A stretch of 64,000 nt of DNA. It comes from Cladochytrium replicatum (Eukaryota; Chytridiomycota; Chytridiomycetes; Cladochytriales; Cladochytriaceae). Where the stretch lies: the NCBI GenBank assembly GCA_025526935.1, contig JAHLKD010000051.1, positions 1 through 64,000 on the forward strand, given 5' to 3'. The notes under the pieces are model-generated. The model searched no databases and was not told the origin of the DNA. It worked only from the letters and a program-made list of their open reading frames with translations. Below are positions 34,185 to 47,500 of the stretch, piece by piece (positions within the stretch are counted from its first letter, which is position 1; each line of letters begins with the position of its first letter). The position numbers and the translations under genes were made by a program.

Positions 34185-35000
34185 GTATATTCCGCAGATT
34201 GGAATGGTGTACAGTTGAGCATGAAGGTTTGTTCCAGTCAAAATCAATACCCTCTTGTTGTGAGTATCCTTGGGGGACCAGTCGAGCCTTGAACTTGGCG
34301 ATTGTGCCATCTCTGTTTGGTATGACTCAAGATACCCACTTTGTTCCAGATAGTTTGCATTGTGTGGGGCCACATGCATCTCGCAAGTGTGTTTTCTCAA
34401 TGGGCTAGAAGTTCCGATTTCATCTCTGTCAGTTGGCATAGGGCTACTGTTTAGTCAAGGAAGTCATGCTTGGCATCCTCACGATTCCCTACAAGGTAAG
34501 TTTTAATTATTTTGAATTTGCCAGCATCAGAATAGAATGTCTGGTGTGTCCAGTCTGCATGATCATCAATTTGTTGTATTCAATAACACAATCCACTGCA
34601 TCTCTTCTGGTGAAGCTGGAAAACAATTGAGTGAATGTGACCTTTCTTGGTGCAGTTTTGGCTCACGAGGCTCATATGCGGGTTTGGCTTTCCATTTTCT
34701 CAGCCACCTCCAACTTGGTAGACTCCAGCAACTCCTGATCCACTTCCGCTACCCTCACTCAAGGTACCATTTCTGTCCTGATTGTGATAAATTCTTGAAT
34801 ACCTCCTATCAGATCAGGTACAATTTGTCAATGGACCAAACCCACCCCGGATCACCGGAAAACCTGCCTCCTTAAACATATGTGTGCATTTTTGCATTAT
34901 CTGCTGAAAATTCTACATTTAGACAACCTGACATAATTCCAGAGCAAGTTTTAGTGTATGCAATAGTGGTCCTTGCAGTATTTACATCTATGTTCCCTCA
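34185..35000 (-). mobile_element. highly decayed copia-type pol remnant
   Basis: Minus-strand sequence still shows reverse-transcriptase block similarity near 34350-34230 (IPNRDGTIAKFKARLV and PQGYSQQEGIDFDW, the copia RT signature) and, further upstream near 34560-34640, a fragment resembling an integrase core (RRDAVDCVIEYNKLM). No LTRs could be placed. It is a broken, old fossil with many breaks, much older than the element at the left end of the window. Confidence 0.6.
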
Positions 35001-35935
35001 GGTGGAAGTAAATTTCTTGCAGCAGTATTACTATCTGTCTATTATTCAAGAAGTGCAAAGATGTTTGTGAAAAGGTCAATATAGATCATTCAGAAACACT
35101 AAATAACACCCGGACCTTTCAAGTACATTTCAACAAATACACGAGATATTCATGTTTCTCTTTCCATGGATTCAAAATTGAAGAAAACGGACCCGGAGCA
35201 GCTGCAACCTCTAATTGAACAAATAAAGAACACTCCAATTTCACAATCAACGATATTGAATCAAGCAAGCCTGCAGAAACAAACAGTGCACGTGATTCCT
35301 CCTCATGCAGATATAGTGCTGGGAGCTTTAGCAAAGCAATCTCTCTGAAATAACAGACAGTTCTAAGAAGGCTGTAGAAAGCGTGAAATTTCATTTGGGA
35401 AAATGCCAACGTTAGAAAAACCCTCAAACCGAGTTTTCAATAGTATATATAGTAAAAAATGAAGTCCAATTACTCGATTTTGTTCCTCACATGAAGAAGG
35501 AATGTCAGATGTTACAACTCCCATGAAGTTCTTTTTCCATTCAGGTTTGCATTTTTGTAAATGAAGGTTTTTTCCAACAATTCTAGATATTTCTCACAGT
35601 CTGCAGGATAGTAATACAAATGTTTAGCATCTAGTAGTTCAGATGCAAGTAACTTGCATAATAAAACCAATTGAAGATTCAGATTTTGATGGAATTTTAC
35701 TGTGTTTCATATTTGAATCGCTTTCTTACATGAATGACTTTTTCTCTTCTTTATGTACAGCTCAGTTTACGATCGTTTTCTTCATTTTCAAGCTTTTTTA
35801 AACATACACATATCAAAATATAGACAATTTAATTAACAGCCAAATTGAGGGTCCAATATTGGGGCATGAAGTACTTCTGCATTATGTACACATTTAAATA
35901 ATATGATATTGCAGGTGTAAAAATCAAATTCTTTA
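35001..35935. other. AT-rich intergenic stretch
   Basis: No gene supported. A 60-codon plus-strand frame (35166-35348, MDSKLKKTDPEQ) and an overlapping minus-strand frame are open but have no recognisable domain. Bases 35430-35935 are strongly AT-rich, as is the gene that follows. Confidence 0.4.
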
Positions 35936-38900
35936 CTACAACACAGTTTGCACAGTTATAGCTGTATCTTCAAGCAGATTACACCAAATTCTGTCTGCAA
36001 CCCAGTGTCCAATTAGGTTCCTTTCATCTTCAAGTGAATTCCAACATTTTACTGCATTGTGTACTTCTTTAATTAGTACTGCATCAACATCTTCACTAAA
36101 TGCCTCTATATGCAAAATACACTGCTGCAGTAATTGAAAAGCTTGCTGTGTAAACATTTCTGATGTCTTCAATGGTGAGCTGATGGTGTGTTTAAGACTC
36201 TCTTGAGTCACTTCATCTATAAAATCAGTGATCACAGTAGCATGCGCATCAACATCCAAATTCCAGAACATGACTGAAATTGAGTCATCGACAATTATGT
36301 CGAGTAGACTGACACACATAGAATTCGGTGCTTCTGTTAATATGTTATCATAGAGTATATTCCCTTGAGAAGATGGATAAATAAATATATAATCAGACCT
36401 AGTCTATTCTTACTTTCAATTGAACATGTTAATAAATCATTCACAAGATGTTCACATATTGGCTCATAATGCTCCAACACACACTCTGCACTATAAATTA
36501 TCATATTTGAGAGAGAACCTTCAAATATATCCTGAGCTACACTGGTATCAATATCAGCATTGCTAAGCTCTGCACTTAATTGCAACCCAGCTTTTGAGCT
36601 TTCAATTGTCTCAGTAATTGCCTCCTGATCATATCTCACAATTTTTTTGCTCACTGTTGAATTAGACAGAATATTTTCTGGGTTTCTGTTAACTGTGGAG
36701 ATATCTTTGGCTGGAATGCTAGCAAGGTCTGGCACTTGTGCATTATCATAATATGTACAAATTTGTTGTTCTACTGCAGCAATTATATTAGGACTTTCAT
36801 CAGATACTAACACTTTGACAGGATGAATATTTCCACTCTCAGAAAATTGACCATTGTCAGAGCAGATGTGTTCTGAATCTGTACCACTTTGAAATATTGA
36901 TCTGTCATTACAATTAATTCAAGTCACATAATTATTCATTTCAAAGCTTACTTAATGTCATGTTTAGTTTCGAATTCAACTGCAAATATCCCATGTTGGG
37001 AATTCATATCAACATCAATTAGCTCTGTCTCCGTAGACGTGATGATGGCAGCATATCTGTTACCAAAATTTATAGCTGACATTGTGCTTGAAATTTGATC
37101 TGCTTCTCCTGAATGACTGTGATCTGCTAAATCGTGAATCTTATCATGACCCTGACTTTGTAGTGAATAATTTTCATGATTTTCTGAAATTTTGCTCTCT
37201 TCAGAGTGACTGACGTTCATTCTAATGATGTCTGTTCCATTAGTAGCGCAATCCTGGTTGAAGATAAAATCTACTCCAATATCTGTATCATTATGAAGAA
37301 GTTCAAATGTACTCTCTTTTGTTTGTGCGTTGGAGACAAATTTTGTGTTATCTGATATCTCATTGCTATATGCATTATTTAGTTCAGCTGTAATTGTCGG
37401 ATCAAATGGATGATTGTTCCTAGCTGGATCTCTGGTACAGACATTTCTACTTGGGCCTTTCCATTCATTGTCTAATTCTTGATTATAAGCTTCTGTGGCT
37501 TGTTCATTGCCTTCACTCATGTTTATTTTATACAACTCGTGAACTGGCCAAGAACCTAATTCACGACTTGTTTTATTTCTGGCTGTAGATAACTTAATTG
37601 TTGTGTCTTCCAAACTGTGATTATTATCTATTTCCTCAATTTGACTGCAATTTGCTTCTTCCAAACTGTGATTATTATCTATTTCCTCAATTTGACTGCA
37701 ATTTGCTTCTTCTAAACTGTGATTATTATCTCTTTCCTCAATTTGACTGCAATTTGCTTGTATGCTCAATTCAACAGAAGAATATTGATGCTGTGATTCC
37801 AAATGCTGAATTGTCTTATCAATCTCCTATTTCAAAATGTTAATTATCTCATCACAGTCAAATCCGCAGAAACAAATACTTTAAGCTGTAACTTTAGTCT
37901 TTCTTCAGTTTCATGAAGTTTAGACCGCCATGTTTTGAGCATTTGAGCATGCTTATTTGAGGAAAACTGACTTTTTGGACTAAACAAGTGGTGATTATAT
38001 GAATCCTCTAATAAGTCTGATGGCTGGATATCATGTCTCTCGATACATGATCTTTCAGACTTCGATACTTTCAAACCATCTTCTCTCTCTACAGACTTTA
38101 AGTTATACTGAGGCCAATAGTCCTGAAGATGAATCTCAGCTTCGTTAACACTTTCAAAATCTTTTTGACTGGTTGAAGGATGAAATTCTGCAAAGTTCTC
38201 ATTCTTAACACAAGAAAGTTGCACACTTGCAGCGTTGCCTTTTCTGCTATTTGAGTCCATTTTCTGCTCAAAATTTGGTGTGTAGTTGTAAGCTGGAATA
38301 AATTTTCTTTTTGAATCTGGAATATTTGATCCAGATAACTCAGCATGAGAAGTCGATACTTTTTGAGACAAGTTCAAAATTGTTTGCTTTCGAGTTTCAC
38401 TAGAGCACCATAATTGTGTTTTTGCTTGATTTATTGCATTATCAATAGACTTATCCAAGTGTAGCTGGCTTGGTATTCTGTTTGCAGCCTCTGAAGAGTC
38501 ATGTTGATCTGAAAAAGGGTTACTGTCACTGCTCTCATTTATATGCTCTTCAGTACAACTAACAAAATTTGAGAGTAATTTGCTTTCAGAGCCATCTTTC
38601 TGTACACAATGTAAGTCAAATTGCATACCGTGCTTGAATGTACAATACCTGATTGACAGACAGATGCTCATGTGATTCTTCAACTTGAGGATGTACTAAA
38701 CCATAATTGTATTTCTTCCTCCAATTGGTCTTCAAACCAAGAAAATACTGATCAGATGGTACCTTATGTTCCTTAGTTTGCCTAATCCAGGATTAGTTTT
38801 CATCAATTTTATCTTCAAAATATTTGAAGCTCACTCTCTTGTTGCTTCAATTTTGTCTAACTGCTTTTGAGCATCCTCTAGTGCATTATATAGTGCAACT

Positions 38901-40533
38901 TCAGTGTCAAACCTATAGATTGATCAGTTTGGGAAATAAAATGGAAATCATCGTACCTCTTAGCTAGTGCATCAGGATTTATTCTTCTTATGGCAGATAG
39001 TTTTCTTAGTTTGGTATCTAAAACTTGAATTTCAGACAGAGCTTTAATAGATATTGGAAACCTACTATTACTGGTTAAATCTTGAAAAGGCTTCTCAAAA
39101 GAATGTGCTGAACTCTCAAATATCATTCTACCTTTTAAACCTGATGTTAATAATAAAACATGAGCCTGAAGCGGAGACATACTATCAAAAATCTCAAATT
39201 CTTTGTGATGCATGCTTAAACTATCTTTATTTGTTACATGAGGATCTTTAATTGAACCTAAACTATCCTCGACCTTTTTTTGTAAGGAGCCTGCAGACTG
39301 ACTAATTTCTGAGTATGGTATTACAGGTTTGATTGCCTTCATCAAAGCCTGCGAAAATTCATAAACATCTGATTGCCTGAACAAGTTTTTGTTCACATCA
39401 ATGGAATCTGATTTAATGCTTTCTTTAGCAATTGTCTGTGTATTATTCTTCTCTATGTCAACTGTTTCTGTGGGTAACCCACAAGGCTTCCGATAGGAAC
39501 GTTGACCCTTGGCATGCTTGCTCTTAGATCTAATACTTTGTCCTACTGATTTTGAACTTTGAGACCTTTGCAAACTATGGACAGATGTTGACTCCTGCAC
39601 TTGATGTGTCGTGGGTTGAGAATTCAATTGGGATGGCCAAATTTGGTAAACATGTGCAAGTTTGGTCAATCGTAAGGTCAATTGATTCATTTCCTGTCTA
39701 ACTTCCTGAAATCTGGTATGATGCCTGCTCTCTAGATTATCAGAGTCCCCTGCTATACCAGATTTTGCCAAATGCTCTGACAGGGTAAATAGCTGAACAT
39801 CTGGTATAATATCATCTGTATTCTCTGGCTTAATATGTGTTAGCATTTTCCTTGGTACCACTTGAGAGCTATTCGATGTTTGTGAGAAAATGTGATCAGA
39901 ATCTTCGTGTCGCACTTGCAGCACTAGTTCAGCTTCTTTCAAGCTCACACTGGGAACATCTGTCACGCTACCAGGAGCAATCGACACTGGTCGTGACCTC
40001 TGCTGACGATAATTTCTCAAATTTCTCAACGATTGTTCGATTTTCTCAACTCGCTCCAGCTCGGCCTGTTGACTTCGTTTCCGTTTCACAGCTCTCTTTC
40101 TATTTTGAAGCCTGATGTAGTTATGAATTTCTTTTTTGTCGCTGGTGCCACGTGTACTAGACTCGCCGTCCACAAGTGCCCGCGGCGGAATCGAAACTGG
40201 CGGGGGCCTCTTCAGTGTGTCACTAGCATGCGATGGCACATCTCGCGCCAACAGGAAGCTCTCCCATTCAGTTCTTCGATCCAGTCTCGTCTTCTCACTC
40301 GAATGGGAGGTTGTTCTCGGCAATAAATCGGAGATAACCACCTCCGACGTTTTTCGAATACGCTTTCGCGCTTCTCTATGTTTTGTTGCACCGATGGCAT
40401 ACGTTTGCTCATCTGCATGCGAGTTCCGAAGGGCCACAGACGAAAAGTTATCAGGTGGTTCACTCCATGCATGATGGGCTGCGTAAGACGGAGCAGTAAC
40501 CCGCTTAGCAGAGAGAATTGGGCGCCTGTCCAT
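35936..40533 (-). CDS. large low-complexity protein of unknown function with 17-residue tandem repeats
   Basis: Minus-strand gene, probably one unit of about 1400 codons in five to seven exons. The ATG at 40533 opens MDRRPILSAKR, and exon 1 runs to RINPDALAKR near 38957. After an intron the frame resumes FDTEVALYNALEDAQKQL, a likely coiled coil. Later exons (38683-37844, 37802-36948, 36813-36337, 36319-35936) are rich in Ser, Asn, Glu and Asp. Three copies of ANCSQIEEIDNNHSLEE lie near 37605-37760. The end is more ordered (FQLLQQCILHIEAFSEDVD, LIGHWVADRIWCNLLEDTA) and may form a helical domain. I do not recognise the family. A basal-body/centrosomal scaffold is possible from the coil plus a WVADRIW...LLEDT-like end, but this is a guess. 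Coding AT content is far above that of its neighbours. Confidence 0.6.
37605..37760 (-). repeat. three tandem 51-bp coding repeats
   Basis: A 51-bp unit containing AAACTGTGATTATTATCT and TTCCTCAATTTGACTGCAA on the plus strand occurs three times with only a few substitutions, each encoding 17 residues. The near identity at DNA level points to recent expansion within the large gene. Confidence 0.85.
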
Positions 40534-40590
40534 ACTTCCAAAGGTCACGTGTCACAGCTGATTATTGGGAATAAATTTGAGGATGAGACT

Positions 40591-40908
40591 TCACTTACCT
40601 GAGACGATCACCTCTGAGCCCTTTGAGTCCCCCTCCACCACTCTTCTTCTCCTTCTCTCCGCTCCCAATCCCCCCAACCACACCTTCGCCTCGTTTATCC
40701 AACGGTTGAAATCGTTCGCACAAGCTTGGAAGGCTGGGCGCTGGCGACTTTCCCACTTGACCATAAAACTTACCCGCAAACAGTGAACATTCATGAAAAC
40801 CACACCTGTGTGCTTGGTCTGCCCGCAAGGCAAATCGCCATCGCGAAATGTCACACATAAAGACTTAAACACGCGACGGCAAATAAGATCGAGTGGCTCC
40901 TGCTTCAA
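40591..40908 (-). CDS. small unrecognised coding region with consensus splice sites
   Basis: The minus-strand frame EPLDLICRRVFKSL...LPCGQTKHTG...NVHCLR ends at a perfect donor (GTAAGT near 40770). A pyrimidine-poor but usable acceptor CCAAG near 40725 leads to a basic Gly/Lys-rich segment, which itself ends at another GTAAGT near 40596. Cys and His spacing (two Cys, then His, then Cys) could fit a small zinc-binding fold. I do not recognise it, and the start and last exon are unresolved. It could belong to the same gene as 40909-41250. Confidence 0.35.
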   Translation of the reverse strand: MKQEPLDLICRRVFKSLCVTFRDGDLPCGQTKHTGVVFMNVHCLRVSFMVKWESRQRPAFQACANDFNRWINEAKVWLGGLGAERRRRRVVEGDSKGSEVIVSGK

Positions 40909-41250
40909 TCAATGAGCTTGTCGGAGTTGCATTTGGCGGTCCACAGAACAACGGAGAGCAACTAATGGTGCGCAGCTATGAACTTGGGGTACTGATCTAT
41001 CCGGCGCTTCAAGATAATGATAATGAGAATACTCCTCTGCTCGAAGCTTAACAATGTTTCCTTTGGCTTCAGGACTAATGCAAAAGTGTTTCACTCTGTG
41101 CAGTCCCACCAGACTTCTTGTCGTCTGCAACAATCATTTGCCCACAGGATGCACTTGGAAGTTCAACCGCTGCAACAAAGAGAAGAAAAATCGGATATGC
41201 TGAAGGTGATCGATCGCTAACGGTCCAAATACGACTTCCCTTCGACATCG
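40909..41250 (-). CDS. small protein, possibly a B12D/NDUFA4-like mitochondrial membrane protein
   Basis: The ATG near 41248 opens MSKGSRIWTVSDRSPSAYPI followed by a hydrophobic stretch, then after a possible intron (GTGCATCC to TTGCAG) TTRSLVGLHRVKHFCISPEA and KGNIVKLRAEE, ending at 40909. One short membrane segment near the N terminus followed by a basic tail is the build of B12D/MLRQ-type subunits, but the similarity is weak and made by eye. The splice sites are inferred. It lies between PMT4 and the unrecognised small gene, all on the minus strand. Confidence 0.35.
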
Positions 41251-41490
41251 TAGTATGTCGAGCACAAATCCACAGACATGTTATGGTGCGCACATGAAAG
41301 GTGAGGTAGCTCTTTGATGGTTCGCGTATTTTCTTCACGGAGGAATCAAACTCTTTTGGACGTGTGGTGACTTACGAAAAGTTGGCGGTTGCTCCCTGCT
41401 CCTTATGGAGTATTTGCACATCTGCACGGCTGCGTGCACTCGAGACCACAGTTCACTTTATCTCTGTTCACTCATTCAAAGCTTGCGCAT

Positions 41491-44239
41491 CTACGCATGC
41501 TGAAGATCCCATGATGAAAGCCATTTCCGTGCTCTCAAGTCCGCCTGCGTAGCAAACCCGCTTCCATACGAAAGAGGTGAAAACCACCAGAAACCCCAAA
41601 TGCTAACAGCAGAAAGCACACTCAAGAACAACCAGTAAAACGGACCTCCGTGCCCCCGAGAAGTCAGCCACTTCGATGCAGGGGTCGATGGACCAAGATG
41701 TGCGGTATCTTCACCCACAATCCTTCCAATGAACTCCAGAACAGCTGCTGCGGTCATAGCGGAAAAAATATAGGCAAGAAGGTAGTGGTGAAGGAAGAGC
41801 ATGCGACCCATGAGGAAGTGCGGCAACCAGTGCAATGCCCACGTGACAAACAGGAATCCAATGCTCCTATCCCACCAGCGGCGAACAGCGAAGCCGAAGT
41901 CGTCCAAACCCCGACGGAGGAGAATGCGGTCGAGAATCCACATAGCTACGTACATCATTGTGCCAATAATCGAAGTCCACCAGGTTAAAGGGTTTCCAAG
42001 CAAATAAATTTGCTTCAATCCCTCCTTTGTCTCCCAGAATGAAATACCACGCAAGACAAACGGCCATGTGATGGGGGTTGACGAGTACGGATGTGGTTTT
42101 GTGAGCCCAGCATTATGAGAGATCATTAACCCCTGCAATTCGAGGAACTTTTGCACAAACGACAATTTTTTGTCATCGCGCTTCTCAGGCTCTTCTCCAA
42201 TCTCAGTTCCTAGAAAGTTGAAAAGTGAGCAACAATCAGACACGTGTATGAGAATATATACCATTCACTATCCGTTCATGCATGATTTCGTCGAAAAACC
42301 ACGTATTGTAACTTTCGTGCTGGTTTTTGTTACCGTTGACCTCGTGCTGTCCGAACCCCCAATCTGGCAGTATACCCTTGTGGCAGTGAATCGCCACTCG
42401 GTGCTGGTAGTTGATGACCCGAAGATGGTGCCGACGCGACAACACCTTCGCATCCTTCTCCCCATCAATAACTTCAACCTTCCATAAAGTCTCGTTATAA
42501 CGGGCATCAGCGGTCACTTGGGGCAACGTAGTTATCTCCATGTGTGTGGACATGAGAGAAGATGCAACATCGTGCGTCACTAAGAACGTGTTGGTTCGAA
42601 TGTGTCGAAGACGAACATGGTCCCCGTTTCGCAGATAGCGAACGTTGCGCTCCTTTTCTTCTGCGCTGAGCTCATACGTCGGGAAGGACGGGTTCAATTC
42701 GAGATCCACGGGAATGATCTCCCAATGGTTGTTGAGATCTCGGTGTGGGTAGCCAGTGACCTGCTGCCCCTCACTACTGATACGACCATCGTCATACGTT
42801 CGTGGATAGCGATCTGCATGAGAGTGTAGGAACGCAGACAGATCACGATGCTTAAAAGTGACGTTGGCACTGTACGGAATTGCTATTGTGCTGTTAGACT
42901 GTGATAACCAACATCAGTAAGCTTCTCCTTACCAGAGCTACGAGACCGCAGATCGCTCCCAATCAACTCAGCTTGGAACGCCGGACTCATGAATGCATCG
43001 CCGGGGCCGCTTTTTTTCAGAATTGCAAAGTGTACGTAAAAGAAGGACAGATAGATCCCAAGAGGCAAGAAGATCAAACACAGTGCTCTTGCAGCGAAGT
43101 GCCTTGTAAATTGACGCTAACAAACATGTCAGTACCGGTAAGCGCATCTTTGAAGAGACTGACAAGAGTCAATCCACGTTGAATGTCAAGCAGCCTCCAT
43201 AAATCAACAAGTGTAGCCACTCCGACAGCGGAAATGATGAAAAGGCCGACCATTTTTACCCTTAATGAATATATCAACAAGGGGAATAGACAGTCTATAA
43301 ACTTACCCAAGAGTGAGTGCCAGACAGACGCCTGTAGCCGATAGCCAGGTCCACCAGAGAGGAGTAAACTCCCTTTCATCAAAAAAGTTAAAAAGCCTCT
43401 CAATTACAAGTCGTACTATACCTATGGCGGAGCTTGTAGAATTTGATATAGGAAAATGTGGACATAAGGGCAAATAGCATAAGCATACTATCAAGCAAGA
43501 TAAGTCGGGACTGAGTAACCAGGGAATTGTCTGTAAATATATCAGCGATCTGTAAGAAGTGGAAGCGAAATACATTACCAAATATCAACAAGGCAGCACC
43601 GAATAGTGCACCAGGAATGGAGAGTCCAATTTCTTTGAGAGTCAAGAACGCAAACACGATCGTCAATGCGCCGCAGGATGCGGGCAGCATGCGAAGTGAA
43701 ATATAGGGAACTTTGTTCTCAATGTAGTCATCGTTGATATTTTCGAAGAGGAAATGCCCGTCGTATCCAACAAGGTAGCCCGCCGCAGCAATCATCAATT
43801 TGCCAAGTGGGGGATGCACGTCAAAGAAGTAGGTCCCACGTAAGTAGTAGCTTGCGAACTTTCCAAAGTGGACTTCATCAAATCTGTCAGGCAAAGTATT
43901 GTCAAGAGAAAGCAACTCTCGAGAGATTTCACCTTACACAACTTTTGCTGGCTCGGACAACCTCCAAAATCGCGTTGCGAAAGAAAGAACACATACAATA
44001 AAAAAACTGATTCCCCACATTGTTTCTGTCGCATTTCGTGGCCGTTTAACCTGATCCCCATACTTAGGCTTCGTCTTCTAAAAAGAAGTCAAGCATTGGA
44101 AACGAGAGCCGCCAATGGCACCATCACCCACCTCGCTCTTGTCCAACTTCTCTGCTTTATCGGGCTTATCAAGGCTCGACTGGTCTATTTTCTCCAACGC
44201 CTTCTCTGACTTGCGTTTGCGAAGCTTTTCGTCCGCCAT
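41491..44239 (-). CDS. protein O-mannosyltransferase, PMT4/POMT1 type
   Basis: ER membrane enzyme that moves mannose from dolichol phosphate to Ser/Thr of secretory proteins. The ATG at 44239 opens MADEKLRKRKSEK, a charged cytosolic head. Landmarks: FDEVHFGKFASYYLRGTYFF with the catalytic Asp-Glu pair, DVHPPLGKLMIAAAGYLVG, VTQSRLILLDSMLM, MIR-domain blocks (GDHVRLRHIRTNTFLVTHD; LPDWGFGQHEVNGNKNQ), and a C-terminal half with several membrane segments (IYLLGNPLTWW, WALHWLPHFLMGRMLFLHHY). The end, FSPLSYG then KWLSSWDLQHA, matches PMT4/POMT1 rather than PMT1 or PMT2. About ten short introns. Its likely clients here include the Thr/Ser-rich secreted reeler-like proteins; that link is inference. 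Confidence 0.88.
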
Positions 44240-44559
44240 CGCTATTAGGTTTGGAGTGTAAATTCTGAAAAATATCACACACACGGACGATGCATAGAAG
44301 TATAAATGCGTTGGACACCAACCTAACCGGCTTTCCCGCTGTTGACAAAGCGGTGAGGATCGGTGAAGATCTCGAGTGAGCAGTGCTCGCGGCGGTAGGA
44401 GCGGAACGGCAAAAAGCCACGTGTAAACGAAATTGTGGAGAATCAAAGAATTTCAACTCAAATGGGCAATGGTTCGGTAGCCAGTGCAATGCTTCTCAGG
44501 GTCTGCAGAATTCATTGCTGTTCATGTTAATCGATAAGGGGTCATATTTTTAAGCAAAT
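44240..44559. other. intergenic, PMT4 upstream region
   Basis: About 320 bp between the PMT4 start and the stop of the intersectin-like gene, both on the minus strand. No supported gene or repeat. Confidence 0.5.
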
Positions 44560-47500
44560 CTATTTTAGGTGGTCCCATATGGTAGTTATTAGCAGTACTC
44601 CCGAAGAATTCTTCAACTTCAAGTACATTGGATCTTCCTTTCCTTCAACTGGGAACTCAAGAAAGTCCAATGGAATTTCAATAAATCCAAGAGATTCTGA
44701 AGAGTCGTGATAAAATCTGATCGGTTTGATTCTGCGGTGGGCCAACCATCAGGTGAAAAATTGTCCATATTGTATGTGGCAAGGCGGAATGTCGAAGCTG
44801 ATTTCACAACCGAAAAGGAAAGCGACTTCGAGTTGACGAGAGTAATCAATAAGCAACCACGCAACAAACTTGCCAAACCGTACTTGGTTCCACCTTGGAT
44901 TTGACCCCCCCAGAGACTTTGTTTTAAGGATCAGACCACTTAACTCGACTGCACAATAGACTTCGCGCTTTCCGTTGGCTGTAGAAAGAAAGAGTTGAAA
45001 CTATGTGAAGTAGTATCGAAAGGTGAACACTTAACCTCCGTGGGGCAGTCCTTTAGCCTCAATTACATTTATTACAAGTGTTCCCATTGCGTCGACTCCT
45101 GCAAGCCGGGGACGATTCGATTCCATCGCCGAGTTTTGGTCTCGATGCGACCGCTCCGCAATCATGCAAATTTCCACCTGCTCAGTGATGAAAGAAATCC
45201 ATCTTCTTTTCTCGCTGAAATTTGGGGCGCAACTTGCACTGTGTCCTGGGCATGAGAGACTGCAAACGAATCTTCACCTGAGTCCTGCACGGTGACATGC
45301 TCCACCAAAGGAATTGGCTTCGAACAGATCTTCATCTGCCCTGACTCGATCGATATACATCCACTGATATACCTCGCGATAAACTGATATCCCTGCAGAT
45401 AAAATCTTATTTCCACCGTGCTTTGATGATTGCTCGACAAAAATTAGAATATCAGTCAATAGGTATGCATGAAGCTTGCGACCAGATTTTGACTTCGTAA
45501 GTTGCCCCTCAAAAACACAAGCTCTGGTACCAAGGAGGCGAGTTGGTGTTGTCAAATCAATACGAAAGTCGATCTTCATTCCAATCAGCATTGTATGGCA
45601 ACCAGTGTGAACATTTACCTCTTCTGTTTCGAAGTCTACAAGATTCATGATCTCTGCTACTTTCAGACGATTCTCATATTCTTGTGCCGCGCTATTGACA
45701 TTGTTAGCAACACGTTTAATAAGGCGGAGCGCCTGCTCAGAAATGCTCCTTGCATAGAAGGAGTCCTGTGTCGTGCTCCAGTTTCTGCACTTTCCAATGT
45801 TAAGCCAGCCCCAGCACGCTGATTGCTGCTCTTGACCGCATCCAAATTGAGGTGCCCGGCTGCTACTGGGGGCTACTGCGAGCCGAGCGGCCCCTATATT
45901 CATTTTTTGAGCCCAGAGGGACGAGACTTTCCTTCCTCCAAGTCCAATTCACGCAAATACGTCGCAGGGACCAACCCTTGACCCGCCATTGATTCGATCT
46001 TCCACCAGTTCGCTTCCGATTTAGTGAGGATTCCCACAACTTCTCCTGCCGTTACAGTTCCTTCATCTCCTTGAGAGGCTTCGTAACTGTACAACGCCTC
46101 AGCATATCCCTCGTAATCCCGCGGAGGAATTGAAAGTCGAATTGGACTTTCGGCTTTACTCTTCAACTCTTCGACATAATTCTTTGGAAAGTACCCCGAA
46201 TTGTTGGGATCACCTTCTTTGGAACCATAAACCCAATTACCGCCGTCGTCTTTCTCCACCCACAATACATCGCCTTCAGAGAAAGGTAGGTCATCGCTTC
46301 GCGCAGAGTCAAAAGTGAAAAGCGCCTTGACTTTATACAAAGTCGGAAGCTTTTCTTTAGGGACAGCTGCTGTTGCGGGTTCTTCATTGGCGACTGGACT
46401 AACTGAATTTGATGTGGTAACAATTTCCCATCCATCTACTCCGTGTCCGGGACTTGACGTCGTTGACTTACAGTAACTGTGGTTTCTTTCGATTGTTCTA
46501 CTCCTCGACGGGGGACGGAAGAGGAGATGGTGCAAATCCAAATACAAATCCGACGTTTCCTTGAATGGCTTTGATTTTGAGTCCGATGCCGTCTTCATAC
46601 TTCTGATCTGCAGAAGGTGTCAGTTGATTTTGGCGTAACTTCGCCAGTTGATAACCGGTTGGAAATGCTTGATAGCCTTTGAATGACAAGGCGCGGCTTA
46701 AGTGCAATTTCATCCAAACCTTTCGCTGTCTTACGATGTTCTGCCTCAATTCTTTCAAGCTCCGAGTGCAGATCAGTTGCGGGTACAGCCGGGGAACCAG
46801 CCGGTACCACACTTGCAGGTCCACTAAGACCAAGAGCGGCCATTCTCTGACCAAGTATGGCAGCTGCTTTAGCAGCAAGAGGATCCGTGGTGAGATATGG
46901 ATTCAAAAAAGAGGCAACACCAACATTTGCGACCGTAGGAGAGACCACTGCGGAAGGCGTGCCAAAGTTGCGCTTTGCATCCCTTTACGTCGCTACATTG
47001 CTTTGAACTGCCACAACTTTCCCAGCTAGGGAACGCCCTTCTTCGACTGGGAATGAACTTCAACAAATCGAACTGAGCTGGATGATGCGGTAGTATCTCC
47101 AACTCTGAAATTCAAAGATATCGCATCCTTCAATTCCGATTTCTCCCGACTTTTGGTGTGGACGGCTTTGACATCGCTCTTCAGCTTCTGAACCTGAACT
47201 TCTAAGTCTGCTCGCGATGACTTTGATGCATGAGCTTGAGCATCCAAAGATCGAAGGTTCGGCTTCTTTGCGCAAAGCTCCCCTATGAGATCTCGTTTCC
47301 TGGCTTCAATCACCGCCTTCTCGGATGGTGATGACACTTCTGTTTGTGCTGATACAGGTGAAATGTTGGTTTGCACCCTGGAGGCTGATGAAGGGACCAA
47401 GAAGGGGTCGTGCAAGTTTCCGGGGGATGATGCCGCTCCATAATACGGTTTTCCTCCAGCCGGTTTGTTCAAAAATTTCAGATGTGAGTTACGTTTTCAT

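Noticed and set aside
37605-37760. Regularly spaced repeats that could be taken for a CRISPR array
   Set aside because: The units are contiguous 51-bp copies without unique spacers and keep the reading frame of a eukaryotic gene.
44880-44945. tRNA-like sequence (minus strand, D-arm-like and T-loop-like strings)
   Set aside because: The T stem does not pair, the acceptor stem is absent, and the stretch lies in intersectin intron/exon sequence. Not a tRNA.
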